Source of the DNA: Flavobacteriales bacterium UBA1993
GTDB taxonomy: Bacteria; Bacteroidota; Bacteroidia; Flavobacteriales_G; Salibacteraceae
Reading direction: 5' to 3'
Assembly: GCA_002336485.1 (NCBI GenBank)
Contig: DDCZ01000053.1
Coordinates: 1 to 40,838 of the forward strand
Length of the DNA stretch: 40,838 nucleotides
Of this stretch, positions 24,313 through 32,384 are shown piece by piece. How positions within the stretch are numbered: position 1 is the stretch's first letter; every line of letters starts with the position of its first letter. The translations under genes were made by a program, and so were the position numbers. A model generated the notes under the pieces. The model ran no database searches, had not been told where the DNA came from, and worked only from the letters and a program-made list of their open reading frames with translations.

Positions 24313-24660
24313 ATGAACCGATCCATTAAATCCTTAACAAGTGTCTTAGCCATAACAATCAGCCTTGCCTTTACATCTGGAATAGATGAAGGTGTTGACA
24401 TCACTTATGGCGTTTCTGAGAGTGACCCTTCGGGAATTGAACTTCATCTAACAAAGAACTTCGAGTTTACATACCAAGATTTTTCCAACCCAGACGACAA
24501 GATTCAAGTTCAAGGCACTTATACAATGAAGAATGAAAAGATTGAGTTGGTGAGCGACACAGACGAGGTCAAATTCCACAACAAATGGACACTGTCTGAT
24601 AGCAGGATGAAGGCAAAATCAAGAAAAGGAATCTCATTCTATTCTCTGCACAAGTTGTAA
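24313..24660 (+). CDS. Hypothetical secreted small beta-rich protein
   Basis: 115 residues with an N-terminal signal peptide (about 1-23, RSIKSLTSVLAITISLAFTSG) and no lipobox Cys, so it is probably a free periplasmic protein. The mature part alternates short hydrophobic and charged strands (FEFTYQDFSN, IQVQGTYTMKNEKIELV, KWTLSDSRMK), which looks like a small lipocalin-like or META-type beta barrel common among unnamed Bacteroidetes proteins. No family claimed. Transcribed divergently from the bestrophin gene; a GATTAAGA/TCTTAATC hairpin follows the stop. Confidence 0.7.
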   Translation: MNRSIKSLTSVLAITISLAFTSGIDEGVDITYGVSESDPSGIELHLTKNFEFTYQDFSNPDDKIQVQGTYTMKNEKIELVSDTDEVKFHNKWTLSDSRMKAKSRKGISFYSLHKL

Positions 24661-24671
24661 TAGTTGGATTC

Positions 24672-24693
24672 GATTAAGATGCCTTTCTTAATC
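24672..24693 (+). other. Hairpin downstream of hypothetical secreted protein gene
   Basis: Perfect 8-bp stem GATTAAGA/TCTTAATC with a 6-base TGCCTT loop, 11 bases after a stop codon. No T run follows, so it is a weak terminator candidate at best, or a transcript 3'-end stabiliser. Confidence 0.4.
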
Positions 24694-24951
24694 TTCAAAG
24701 GACAATCTCGGCCACCAATTGAAGTGATCATTAACTAGATTGCGATTGTTGTTCGCAAGCGCTCGAAGGGAGTTCCGAATCAAGATCATACGGCATTATC
24801 TGCCATTACTACGCTCGTTGAAAATTGACGGACTGATAACTATCAGATACTGAATTGCGTACAATCAGCAGCAAACAGTAGCCTTTGCATGTGTTCCTTC
24901 CTAAATTTATTGGTGTTAATGAACGAATCTAAACATCTAAAAACCCAGTAA

Positions 24952-25365
24952 ATGAAAAAGCGAACGCCCGTTTCAAAAATCATGTCAACCGACGTTGCAT
25001 CGGTAAACATTACCCAGTCGATCAAAGACGTAAGTGAATTAATTGAGGCTCGAAATATCCGACACGTTCCAGTAGTTTCTGGCGATGAGGTGATAGGAAT
25101 GATGAGTAAAACCGACCTTCAAAAAATCAGTTTTGTTAATAACACGGATGGAGACAATGTTTCTACCGCCATGTACGATATACTGAGCATTGAACAAGTG
25201 ATGACGAAAGACTTGATGACTGTTCAATCTTCCGACACCATTCATCGTGTGGCGGATATCCTATCTGAAAATGAATTTCATGCCCTGCCTGTGGTTGAAG
25301 AAAAAAAGCTTGTCGGCATTGTTACAACAACCGATCTAATCAAGTATTTGGTAGAGCAGTTCTAA
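24952..25365 (+). CDS. Tandem CBS-domain protein
   Basis: 137 residues made of two CBS modules (about 6-64 and 76-136), each opening with the IM/VMT signature (SKIMSTDVASVN; EQVMTKDLMTVQ) and ending with VIGMMSKTDL or LVGIVTTTDLI. A single CBS pair of this kind binds adenine nucleotides such as AMP or ATP, or other ligands, and acts as an energy sensor; no effector domain is attached, so the partner is unknown. ATG 24952 is the first in frame. A strong intrinsic terminator follows 26 bases after the stop, so the transcript ends there. Confidence 0.92.
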   Translation: MKKRTPVSKIMSTDVASVNITQSIKDVSELIEARNIRHVPVVSGDEVIGMMSKTDLQKISFVNNTDGDNVSTAMYDILSIEQVMTKDLMTVQSSDTIHRVADILSENEFHALPVVEEKKLVGIVTTTDLIKYLVEQF

Positions 25366-25390
25366 CCAAGATAAACCGTAATTTGAATGC

Positions 25391-25419
25391 AAAAAAGGCC
25401 CAACAACAGGGCCTTTTTT
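25391..25419 (+). terminator. Rho-independent terminator after CBS gene
   Basis: AAAAAAGGCCC and GGGCCTTTTTT form an 11-bp stem around a 7-base loop, with the T tract built into the 3' arm. It separates the CBS gene from the glycosyltransferase gene. The A tract also makes it plausible in the opposite direction. Confidence 0.85.
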
Positions 25420-25504
25420 GTCGTCGAATATGCATTTCCAGCGCTCGACAATCCGAGGATAAATCAGAACAGAAAACTGGGTATTGAGTAGATTGTCGGC
25501 CTAA

Positions 25505-27106
25505 ATGCTTTTTACACATTTCAGTTCAGAACAATTCACCCCATTAATCCTTAGTGGGATAATTCTGATTTGCTCGGTCATCTTCTTTAAAAAGAGGTCG
25601 AATTTGGGAATCGGGTTATTGTTTATCGGCACCCTTTGTCTTGGGTATTTCATCGCAAACTTAGATCCATTCTTACATATTTGGGACGAACAATACCACG
25701 CATTGGTGGCGAAAAACCTTGCAGAGAACTTCCTAAAACCTTTGCTCTATTCGGACCCCGTCCTGGACTACAACTACAAGCACTGGCCTGGAAACCACGT
25801 TTGGCTGCACAAACAGCCATTGTTTTTGTGGCAAATCGCAGTAAGCATAAAGCTCTTTGGAACGACCGAGTTTGCCGTTCGATTTCCAAGTATTATAATG
25901 CATGCTATTATCCCCCTTTTCATTTACCGTATCGGGAAAATTGCGATTAACAAGGACGTTGGTTTCTATGGCGCCCTGTTGTTCGCCACGGCATACTTTC
26001 CGCTCGAATTAGTGGCCGGCAGGTTTTCTACAGACCACAACGACGTTGCCTTTTTATTCTACGTCACGGCGTCTTTCTGGGCGTGGTTTGAATATACCCG
26101 AACAGAGCATAAATACTGGCTCATTCTGATCGGTTTGTTTAGTGGGTGTGCTGTTCTTGTAAAATGGCTGATGGGACTGTTGATTTACGTGATTTGGGCA
26201 TTCCAGACAACAATTATCAAATCTCCGAGAGCGACCAGAATTCGATCTTACGTATCCATTGTTTTATCGGGCTTAATCAGTATAGTCATCTTTCTTCCTT
26301 GGCAGATCTATGCTCATTTGAACTACCCAAAGGAGGCGTCATACGAAGCTGAACTCAACTCCAGACACATGTTTGAAGCCGTTGAAGATCATTTTGAGAC
26401 AACCTTGTATTACTTCACCAATGGCCTAAACCACATCTATGGTTCTGGAGATCTTGTTCCATTTATTATTCTCTTGGGAGTTATCCTATTTGTGATCAAC
26501 GTTCAAAACAAAGGTCATCAAGTTTTCGTGGTTTCTGGAATCGTGTTCGTATACCTTTTCTACACGTTTGCCCGGACCAAAATGGTTTCGTTCCCCATCA
26601 TCGTTGCGCCATTTGTTTATCTAGGACTAGGGTATTTGATTTACGCCGCGTTGGCGAGAATGGAAAGGGCAATTAAAGTCGTTCCAATTATTACGTTTAT
26701 AGCCATCGTTGCTCCATCGTTCGTTGCTTTCACTGTGCTTAATTTGTCCAAAATTCAGAACACGCACACGATGTGGAAACCTCATGATAATGGGAACAGA
26801 ATGGGCGAATTGGCTGAGATGAGTTTTGTCCGCTCACTTGACCAGCGCTTAAAAGGAGACGCACATGTAATATTTAATGCCTCCATAACCCAAGATGGCC
26901 ATATTTCCATGATGTATTTTACAGATCATGTCGTGTATGGCTTTATTCCCAACAAGTCGGAAATAGCCCAAGTGAAATCGAAAAACAGGCAAATTGCAAT
27001 CCTTAACTTAGGGAACCTTCCGGCGTTTATTAAGAATGACTCAACCATAAAAATTTTGGATGTGAAGGATAAAGAGCTTCTCACCATAAATCCGCTTGTG
27101 CATTAA
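25505..27106 (+). CDS. GT39-type (ArnT/PMT-like) membrane glycosyltransferase
   Basis: 533-residue polytopic protein, about 11-13 membrane spans, of the GT-C/glycosyltransferase family 39 class that transfers a sugar from a polyprenyl-phosphate carrier on the periplasmic side. After the first spans, the D61-E62 pair in LHIWDEQYHALVAKN sits in the first extracytoplasmic loop where these enzymes keep their catalytic acid. Then follow HKQPLFLWQI and TEFAVRFPSI, both typical, and a periplasmic C-terminal tail. The acceptor could be lipid A, a protein or a polysaccharide; the sequence does not say. It has its own leader after the terminator, and the SulP gene follows 52 bases later. Confidence 0.88.
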   Translation: MLFTHFSSEQFTPLILSGIILICSVIFFKKRSNLGIGLLFIGTLCLGYFIANLDPFLHIWDEQYHALVAKNLAENFLKPLLYSDPVLDYNYKHWPGNHVWLHKQPLFLWQIAVSIKLFGTTEFAVRFPSIIMHAIIPLFIYRIGKIAINKDVGFYGALLFATAYFPLELVAGRFSTDHNDVAFLFYVTASFWAWFEYTRTEHKYWLILIGLFSGCAVLVKWLMGLLIYVIWAFQTTIIKSPRATRIRSYVSIVLSGLISIVIFLPWQIYAHLNYPKEASYEAELNSRHMFEAVEDHFETTLYYFTNGLNHIYGSGDLVPFIILLGVILFVINVQNKGHQVFVVSGIVFVYLFYTFARTKMVSFPIIVAPFVYLGLGYLIYAALARMERAIKVVPIITFIAIVAPSFVAFTVLNLSKIQNTHTMWKPHDNGNRMGELAEMSFVRSLDQRLKGDAHVIFNASITQDGHISMMYFTDHVVYGFIPNKSEIAQVKSKNRQIAILNLGNLPAFIKNDSTIKILDVKDKELLTINPLVH

Positions 27107-27158
27107 TATAGCTGGACTTTTTTATATTTTACCGCCTCCAATAATTTTCGCCTACTGA

Positions 27159-29393
27159 ATGAATATTACTAAAACGCCTAGAACGGGCTGGAAGGGAATT
27201 ACCTCGCATTGGCGATCCGATTTTCTGGCAGCCATCAGTGTGTCTTTAGTGGCTCTACCGCTTGGTCTTGGAGTCGCGGCCGCATCTGGCGCCCCTCCTA
27301 TTTCGGGACTGATATCCGCGATCATCGGAGGCATTGTGGCCACCTTATTTAGGGGAAGTCATTTGGCCATTAACGGTCCTGCAGCAGGGCTGATTGCCGT
27401 CATTCTATCGTCCATTTACTCCTTAGACGATGGTTCTGGCAACACTTTGAATTATGTTCTCGGTGCCATATTTATTGCTGGTTTGATACAGGTCTTGCTT
27501 GGATTGATGAAGCTTGGACGTTTTGCGGAGATCATCCCATCTTCCGTCATTCAAGGCATCATGGTAGCCATCGGCATCATTATATTTTCTACACAGATTC
27601 ATGTCGGCATGGGCACCCATCCAAAGGGCACGGGAACCATCGCTTTGCTCAAGGAAGTTGCGGTACAATTACCCAATATTCATCCCATCATATTTGGTAT
27701 CACTTTAGTCAGCATCATTCTGTTAGTGGTCATACCCAAGATCCAATCTCGCGTATCCCACTATTTCCCTGCTTCACTCTGGGTTCTTGCAGTTTCCATA
27801 ATTGCAGCTTACGTGTTCGACTTCTTCGAGCCACATACCATTGAGCTGTTTGGGAACAGCTATGCGATTGGGCCCCAAAACTTGATCGAACTTCCCAACA
27901 ACTTGATAGACGCCATCATCTATCCAGACTTTAGTAGAATTGGCGATTACCAATTCTGGATAGCCGTTATTTCCATCTGTTTAATTGCCTCGATACAAAC
28001 CTTGGCCATGGCCAAAGCGGTGGACAAACTTGACCCGTACAAACGAAAATCTGACCTCAACAAAGAGCTTATTGGAATGGGGCTCGCTACCGCGATTTCT
28101 GGAGCCATTGGAGGACTTCCAATCATAACAGTAATTGTGCGCAGCACGGTCAATGTCAACAACAACGCGATGACGAAGTGGTCGAATTTTTACCACGGTC
28201 TTTTAATCATTCTCTTTTTGTTTCTCTTGGCACCTGTGATCCAGATGATACCAATTGCGGCCTTGGCAGCAATTCTGATTTACATCGGCTTTCGATTAGC
28301 CTCGCCATCTGTATTCAGCAAAACGTACAAACTCGGGATGGAGCAGCTCCTGTTCATGGTCGTCACCATTGTGATCACTCTAAACTCGGACTTATTATGG
28401 GGCATACTGGGAGGTAGTGTGTTTGCCCTCATGGTACATGTGCTTCTGTCAAGAATGCCAGCTAGAGATTTTTTCATTGCCCTGTTTTCGGATAAATCAA
28501 AATTGGAGATGACAAAGGAAGGCCATTATGATTTTCAGATTGATGGAGTGGCCAGCTTCCTTACAATTCCGAAGCTCAGCAAAATCATGGAACCGATTCC
28601 ATTAGGCTCAAATGTCACAATTGATCTTTCAAGTACCCGGTTGGTGGGCATGACAGTGATGGAATTTTTGATTGATTTCATTCGTCTGCAAAAGGATGCT
28701 GGAGGCAATGTGATGATTACGGGATTGGATTCACACGTGCAGTCGTCCACGCACAATCGAGCCCTGAAAATCTCCCTGAACAGCTATGTAGCAAAGTTAT
28801 CGCCGCGACAAGTTCGAATGAAAAACCTAGCAGAGGAGCAGGGTTATCAGTTTACAAGCCAAGTCGATTGGAACACATCTTACTTCAAGAATTTCCACTT
28901 TTTCAAGATACGAGCCATCGAGCGAAAATCCAATGCGTTGAATGGGAAATACGCAGATTTAGGAATGAATTGGGAAATTGCCGATGTTACCTTCAGCGAA
29001 GGCGCTGCATTTAACGCCGAGGTATTCAACACGACAGTCATGGTGTTGAAACTGAATAAAAACATCCCGCTCTTTTCCTTAGAAAAGGAAGGCGTTTTTG
29101 AAAAAATATTCGACCGGATCATGGCATTGACGGGCTATCGAGACATTGATTTCACGATGTACAATGACATCTCCAAAGAGTTTTTGGTAATGGGAAGAAA
29201 CGAAAGCGCGGTTCGAGCCTTTTTTAGCGACGAGGTTGTGCGATTCATGGAAACCCATCAACTTTATCATTTGGAGAGCAATGGCGAGGCGTTGTTGATT
29301 TTTGAAAAAGTCAAGTTGGCCAGAACGGACGAAACAATGGAACTAATAAACTACGGAAAGGAGTTGGGCAAGCTACTCAATGCTCAACCTTAG
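27159..29393 (+). CDS. SulP family anion transporter (sulfate/bicarbonate type) with STAS-like domain and extra C-terminal module
   Basis: 744 residues; ordinary bacterial SulP proteins are about 500-570. Residues 1-430 hold the membrane domain, opening RSDFLAAISVSLVALPLGLGVAAASGAPP and HLAINGPAAGLIAVI, the ligand-binding GPAAG segment. Residues about 455-560 are STAS-like (SNVTIDLSSTRLVGMTVMEFL). The last 170 (about 575-744) form a separate soluble stretch with WEIADVTFSEGAAF and FTMYNDISKEFLVMG that I do not recognise. Transport could be sulfate or HCO3-; relatives of this phylum are often called inorganic anion transporters. It follows the GT39 gene by 52 bases. Confidence 0.9.
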   Translation: MNITKTPRTGWKGITSHWRSDFLAAISVSLVALPLGLGVAAASGAPPISGLISAIIGGIVATLFRGSHLAINGPAAGLIAVILSSIYSLDDGSGNTLNYVLGAIFIAGLIQVLLGLMKLGRFAEIIPSSVIQGIMVAIGIIIFSTQIHVGMGTHPKGTGTIALLKEVAVQLPNIHPIIFGITLVSIILLVVIPKIQSRVSHYFPASLWVLAVSIIAAYVFDFFEPHTIELFGNSYAIGPQNLIELPNNLIDAIIYPDFSRIGDYQFWIAVISICLIASIQTLAMAKAVDKLDPYKRKSDLNKELIGMGLATAISGAIGGLPIITVIVRSTVNVNNNAMTKWSNFYHGLLIILFLFLLAPVIQMIPIAALAAILIYIGFRLASPSVFSKTYKLGMEQLLFMVVTIVITLNSDLLWGILGGSVFALMVHVLLSRMPARDFFIALFSDKSKLEMTKEGHYDFQIDGVASFLTIPKLSKIMEPIPLGSNVTIDLSSTRLVGMTVMEFLIDFIRLQKDAGGNVMITGLDSHVQSSTHNRALKISLNSYVAKLSPRQVRMKNLAEEQGYQFTSQVDWNTSYFKNFHFFKIRAIERKSNALNGKYADLGMNWEIADVTFSEGAAFNAEVFNTTVMVLKLNKNIPLFSLEKEGVFEKIFDRIMALTGYRDIDFTMYNDISKEFLVMGRNESAVRAFFSDEVVRFMETHQLYHLESNGEALLIFEKVKLARTDETMELINYGKELGKLLNAQP

Positions 29394-29471
29394 GATTGGA
29401 AACGCCCGGCAGTAATGGATTGGTGTTGAACGAAACACCTCATTCTCAAAGGATACCGAGTCAGTTAAAAT

Positions 29472-30425
29472 ATGGAACCATCCGTAACATATATCCACTC
29501 AGAGAAAGTCAGCCTAATTTCAAGGTTATTGCAATTCATGTTCGCGCTTTTTGGGGTGAAAAAGGGAGGGGATTTGACAAAAGCTGCACATCAGTCCACG
29601 TCCGCGCAGGTTCCGACTCCTGTTCCTAAATCGATTGCTAAAAACTACAATGTTCGATGCTCAGCCAAACATGCTCGACCTACTTGGACAATAAGCCCTA
29701 AGGAAAACGCCTCAGATAAGGTTATCCTCTACCTGCATGGTGGTGCATATCTTTTCACAATTAAGCAGTATCACTGGAACTTTGCAGCCGAACTTCTCGC
29801 GAAAACAAATGCGACGATAGTCATACCCGATTACCCGCTGGCTCCAGATTCGAGCTGTGAAGATGCTATTGATTTTATTGGACATATATATGAAGAATTG
29901 CTGGGCACCTTCGGATCAAGGAACATTGTCTTAATGGGAGATTCTTCAGGAGCCGGCCTTGCACTGGGGTTTGCCATGACATTGAAAAACGACCGCATTC
30001 TTCGACCAAGTCAGATCATACTACTCTCTCCTTGGCTAGATGTAACCATGACTAATGAGGGAATTATGGAAGCGGACAAAAATGACAAGGTACTTGCCAT
30101 AGAACCGCTTCGACTTGCGGGAAAGCTTTTTGCGGGCAAACTTGATTTGAAGGACTATCGTGTAAGTCCGATCTATGGAGATCTTTCTGGATTGGGACAG
30201 GTTTCAGTCTTTATCGGAACGCACGATCTTTTTATTGCGGATTGCAGAAAATTCAAGACGCTGTGTGATTCCTCAGGCGTGCATATTAACTATTTCGAGT
30301 ATCCAAAAATGTTTCATGGTTGGTTCATTGTAAAAAGCTTGAAAGAAGCTACCGTCGCTGTGAATCAGATTAGCTCACTAATAACTAATGAATCTGTGAT
30401 AAAGAGGAGCCAAGTCAATGAATAA
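29472..30425 (+). CDS. Alpha/beta hydrolase, hormone-sensitive lipase-like esterase
   Basis: 317-residue esterase of the HSL group (family IV carboxylesterases), which hydrolyse short- to medium-chain acyl esters. The oxyanion-hole motif HGGAY is residues 89-93, a variant of HGGG. The nucleophile is S158 in GDSSGAG; the acid is D252 in GTHD and the base H282 in FHGW. No signal peptide. ATG 29472 is the first good start. Its last 8 bases overlap the start of the next gene, ATG at 30418, which indicates translational coupling, so the two enzymes may act on one substrate. Confidence 0.92.
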   Translation: MEPSVTYIHSEKVSLISRLLQFMFALFGVKKGGDLTKAAHQSTSAQVPTPVPKSIAKNYNVRCSAKHARPTWTISPKENASDKVILYLHGGAYLFTIKQYHWNFAAELLAKTNATIVIPDYPLAPDSSCEDAIDFIGHIYEELLGTFGSRNIVLMGDSSGAGLALGFAMTLKNDRILRPSQIILLSPWLDVTMTNEGIMEADKNDKVLAIEPLRLAGKLFAGKLDLKDYRVSPIYGDLSGLGQVSVFIGTHDLFIADCRKFKTLCDSSGVHINYFEYPKMFHGWFIVKSLKEATVAVNQISSLITNESVIKRSQVNE

Positions 30426-31101
30426 GATTTGCATCATCGGAGCCTCGGGCAAGCTTGGGGTCTATATGGTGAAACACGCCCTTGCCAGAGACTATGAAGT
30501 GGTTGGTGTTTGTCGCAAGAAGAGCGTGGACAAACTAGATGAGTTCAAGGACAGAATTACAATTGTACCTGGAGCGACAAACGATCGTAATGTGATTAAG
30601 AAAGCTGTGGAAGGCTGCGATGGGGTTCTTACCGTGCTGGTTCCATGGGGCAATAACCAATACTCCTCTGGAACTGCCAAAGCCGTTCTCGACTTTGCAA
30701 AAGAAGGAGCGCGCTTGGTGTTTTCTTGTGGATGGCACATTTCGCAAGATGGGAAAGACGTGTATTCAACATCCTTTAAAAGAAAGCTCAGAATGGCCAC
30801 TTGGGTCGGGAAGTTCTTTCGTGTGGTAGATATTTACGATCAAGAAATGGCCACACGTCTCATTTTCAATGGTAAGTCGAGATGGACGGTGGTCAGAGGA
30901 AGCGATCTCGAAGAAGGAGAAAGCCAAGGTTTACCGATGTGGAGTGCACATGTTGGTGATCCAATTCTTGATAGTAATATTACACGTAGGATAGATTTCG
31001 CCCTTTTTATGGTAGAAGCCTTGATAAGCGATGACCTGATACATAAATCCCCAGCAATTGGTTGGATGTCAAACGTCCTCGGCGCTTGCCTTCACTTCTA
31101 A
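30418..31101 (+). CDS. NAD(P)-binding Rossmann protein, NmrA/atypical SDR-like
   Basis: 227-residue single-domain protein. The N-terminal GASGKLG (residues 8-14) is the dinucleotide-binding turn, then the second-strand VVGVCRKK basic segment suggests NADP(H). GATNDRNVIKKAVEGCDGVLTVL is the usual fourth-strand region of atypical extended SDR/NmrA-like proteins. The catalytic Tyr-Lys pair is not evident, so it may be a reductase or a redox sensor. Start overlaps the esterase stop by 8 bases. The final 40 residues are shorter than in NmrA proteins. The DUF1059-like gene follows 36 bases later. Confidence 0.85.
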   Translation: MNKICIIGASGKLGVYMVKHALARDYEVVGVCRKKSVDKLDEFKDRITIVPGATNDRNVIKKAVEGCDGVLTVLVPWGNNQYSSGTAKAVLDFAKEGARLVFSCGWHISQDGKDVYSTSFKRKLRMATWVGKFFRVVDIYDQEMATRLIFNGKSRWTVVRGSDLEEGESQGLPMWSAHVGDPILDSNITRRIDFALFMVEALISDDLIHKSPAIGWMSNVLGACLHF

Positions 31102-31137
31102 TTGAACAAAATCTTAATCCAATAAAATCTCAAGACA

Positions 31138-31371
31138 ATGAAAACAATGACATGTAACCAATTAGGTGGTGCTTGCGACTTAAAATTTCAGGCTGAATCA
31201 TTTGACGAAATTGCTGAACTAAGCAAGAAACATGGAATGGAGATGTTTCAAGCCGGCGATGAAGACCACCTTAAAGCAATGATGAAAATGAAAGAGCAGA
31301 AGTCGGCTCCCGGAGCTATGGCGGAATGGCTTGATGGTAAGCGGAAAGAGTTTGACGCATTGCCTGATTAG
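31138..31371 (+). CDS. Small DUF1059-like protein
   Basis: 77-residue protein with the DUF1059-like opening: MKTMTCNQLGGACDLKF, in which two Cys flank the LGGACD core, then a helix DEIAELSKKHG ending in the conserved HG and a charged KxxxAMxxMxE helix. Relatives in Bacteroidetes are similar in size. The two Cys could bind metal or form a disulfide, but no function is known. It follows the NmrA-like gene and is the last gene of the run. A 7-bp stem (31372-31378 with 31386-31392) follows the stop directly, without a T tract. Confidence 0.75.
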   Translation: MKTMTCNQLGGACDLKFQAESFDEIAELSKKHGMEMFQAGDEDHLKAMMKMKEQKSAPGAMAEWLDGKRKEFDALPD

Positions 31372-31392
31372 GATCAGCAATAAAGGCTGATC
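31372..31392 (+). other. Stop-adjacent hairpin after the DUF1059-like gene
   Basis: GATCAGC and GCTGATC form a perfect 7-bp stem with a 7-base AATAAAG loop beginning right after the stop codon. No T run follows, so it is a possible transcript end or stabiliser rather than a clear intrinsic terminator. Confidence 0.4.
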
Positions 31393-31524
31393 AAATGGTA
31401 GATTGTTGTTGATTTCGGGGATCTTTTCGCACGGATCGCTGTGATTATAACCGCCCTACCACTCAATAATCAGCTTCATTTACACACAAGCACCGTCATC
31501 TGTGTTTCGTGACGTTTATAGTAG

Positions 31525-31532
31525 TAGTTTTG
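31525..31532 (+). promoter_or_regulatory. Bacteroidetes-type -7 box for the cold-shock gene
   Basis: TAGTTTTG matches TAnnTTTG exactly, 20 bases before the cspA-like ATG. A TTTC-like -33 element lies near 31505, at about the expected spacing. It predicts a short 5' leader of about a dozen bases, unlike the long leaders of enterobacterial cspA. Confidence 0.5.
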
Positions 31533-31551
31533 CGGCTTATAAAAATATATT

Positions 31552-31743
31552 ATGAGTAACGGAACAGTAAAGTTTTTCAACACCTCTAAAGGTTTTGGAT
31601 TTATCACACCAGACGAAGGTGGAAAGGATGTGTTTGTACATATCAACGAAATTACAGGAGACCTCAACGAGGGAGACAAAGTAAGCTACGAAGTAGAGGA
31701 GAGCCCAAAAGGCTTGAACGCTATAAATGTCACAAGAGAATAA
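31552..31743 (+). CDS. CspA-family cold-shock protein
   Basis: 63-residue five-stranded OB-fold nucleic-acid chaperone. Both RNA-binding motifs are intact: RNP1 KGFGFI at 13-18 and RNP2 VFVHI at 27-31, with the aromatic F8, F9 and H30. It binds single-stranded RNA and DNA; family members serve in cold adaptation or general growth. The TAGTTTTG box upstream and a strong terminator downstream define it as a single-gene transcript. The short predicted leader argues against classical cold-shock mRNA thermosensing, so it may be constitutive. Confidence 0.97.
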   Translation: MSNGTVKFFNTSKGFGFITPDEGGKDVFVHINEITGDLNEGDKVSYEVEESPKGLNAINVTRE

Positions 31744-31766
31744 TAAAACGTTAGTTTTTGACATCG

Positions 31767-31795
31767 AAAGCCTATCAAATTGATAGGCTTTTTTT
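31767..31795 (+). terminator. Rho-independent terminator after cold-shock gene
   Basis: AAAGCCTATCA and TGATAGGCTTT form an 11-bp stem with a 3-base AAT loop, followed by a T tract. It ends the cspA-like transcript and is placed 24 bases after its stop codon. Confidence 0.88.
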
Positions 31796-31908
31796 ATGCC
31801 CAATAATTTGGACCTACGCGCTACAAACCTAGCAAGCAAGCACGCACAGCTCCTACTCGATTTATATGCACTTTAGCAAATACTTTGTGAATATAACGGC
31901 AAACTAAA

Positions 31909-32343
31909 ATGAAAGAAAAAGAGATTACCCGAAATGGAGAAGGCACCAACTATAACTACTCCCAAGATCATTGTTTCATAAAGCTGTCCTCCAAGAAGAC
32001 AAACGGTGAATTATGCTTTGTCGAGGATAAAATTAAACCTGGGTTTTTCTTGCCTCGGCATCACCACAAGATAATGACCGAGGTGTTTTACATGCTTGAA
32101 GGTGAACTTGAACTGATCTTCGACGACGAAAGCATCACTTGCCTTCCGGGAGACACGATTACCGTTCCGCCGAATGTTTGGCATGCAGCCAAGTGCGAAA
32201 AGGGAGGTAAGATGCTGACCATATTCAAAAACGGGCAGTTTGATCAATACCTAGAGAAATTGTCGACGATGTCTGACAGCCAGTTTGCAGATGAAGCGTT
32301 GATGAAATCAATCTCAGCCGAATTTGACATTTACGAAGAGTAG
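31909..32343 (+). CDS. Cupin-domain protein
   Basis: 144-residue single-cupin protein. The first cupin motif is recognisable in PRHHHKIMTEVFYMLEGELEL (His-cluster, Glu and the G turn) and the second in PGDTITVPPNVWHAAKC. The histidines H50-H52 and H86 region, plus the Glu, would bind a divalent metal. Cupins of this size include dioxygenases, isomerases and regulatory sugar-binding domains; the function here is open. A near-match promoter box TACTTTG lies 20-30 bases upstream. The radical SAM gene follows 41 bases later on the same strand. Confidence 0.88.
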   Translation: MKEKEITRNGEGTNYNYSQDHCFIKLSSKKTNGELCFVEDKIKPGFFLPRHHHKIMTEVFYMLEGELELIFDDESITCLPGDTITVPPNVWHAAKCEKGGKMLTIFKNGQFDQYLEKLSTMSDSQFADEALMKSISAEFDIYEE

Positions 32344-32384
32344 AAGCCAAAACAACACTTGAACTAAAAGTCAATTTTAAATCA

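Noticed and set aside
24765..24790. GGGAGTTCCGAATC resembles a tRNA T-arm
   Set aside because: The T-loop has one base too many and I find no acceptor, D or anticodon stems at matching distances.
25650..25889. 79-codon antisense ORF opposite the GT39 gene
   Set aside because: It is a frame shadow of a well-supported membrane glycosyltransferase, with Cys/Arg-rich low-meaning sequence.
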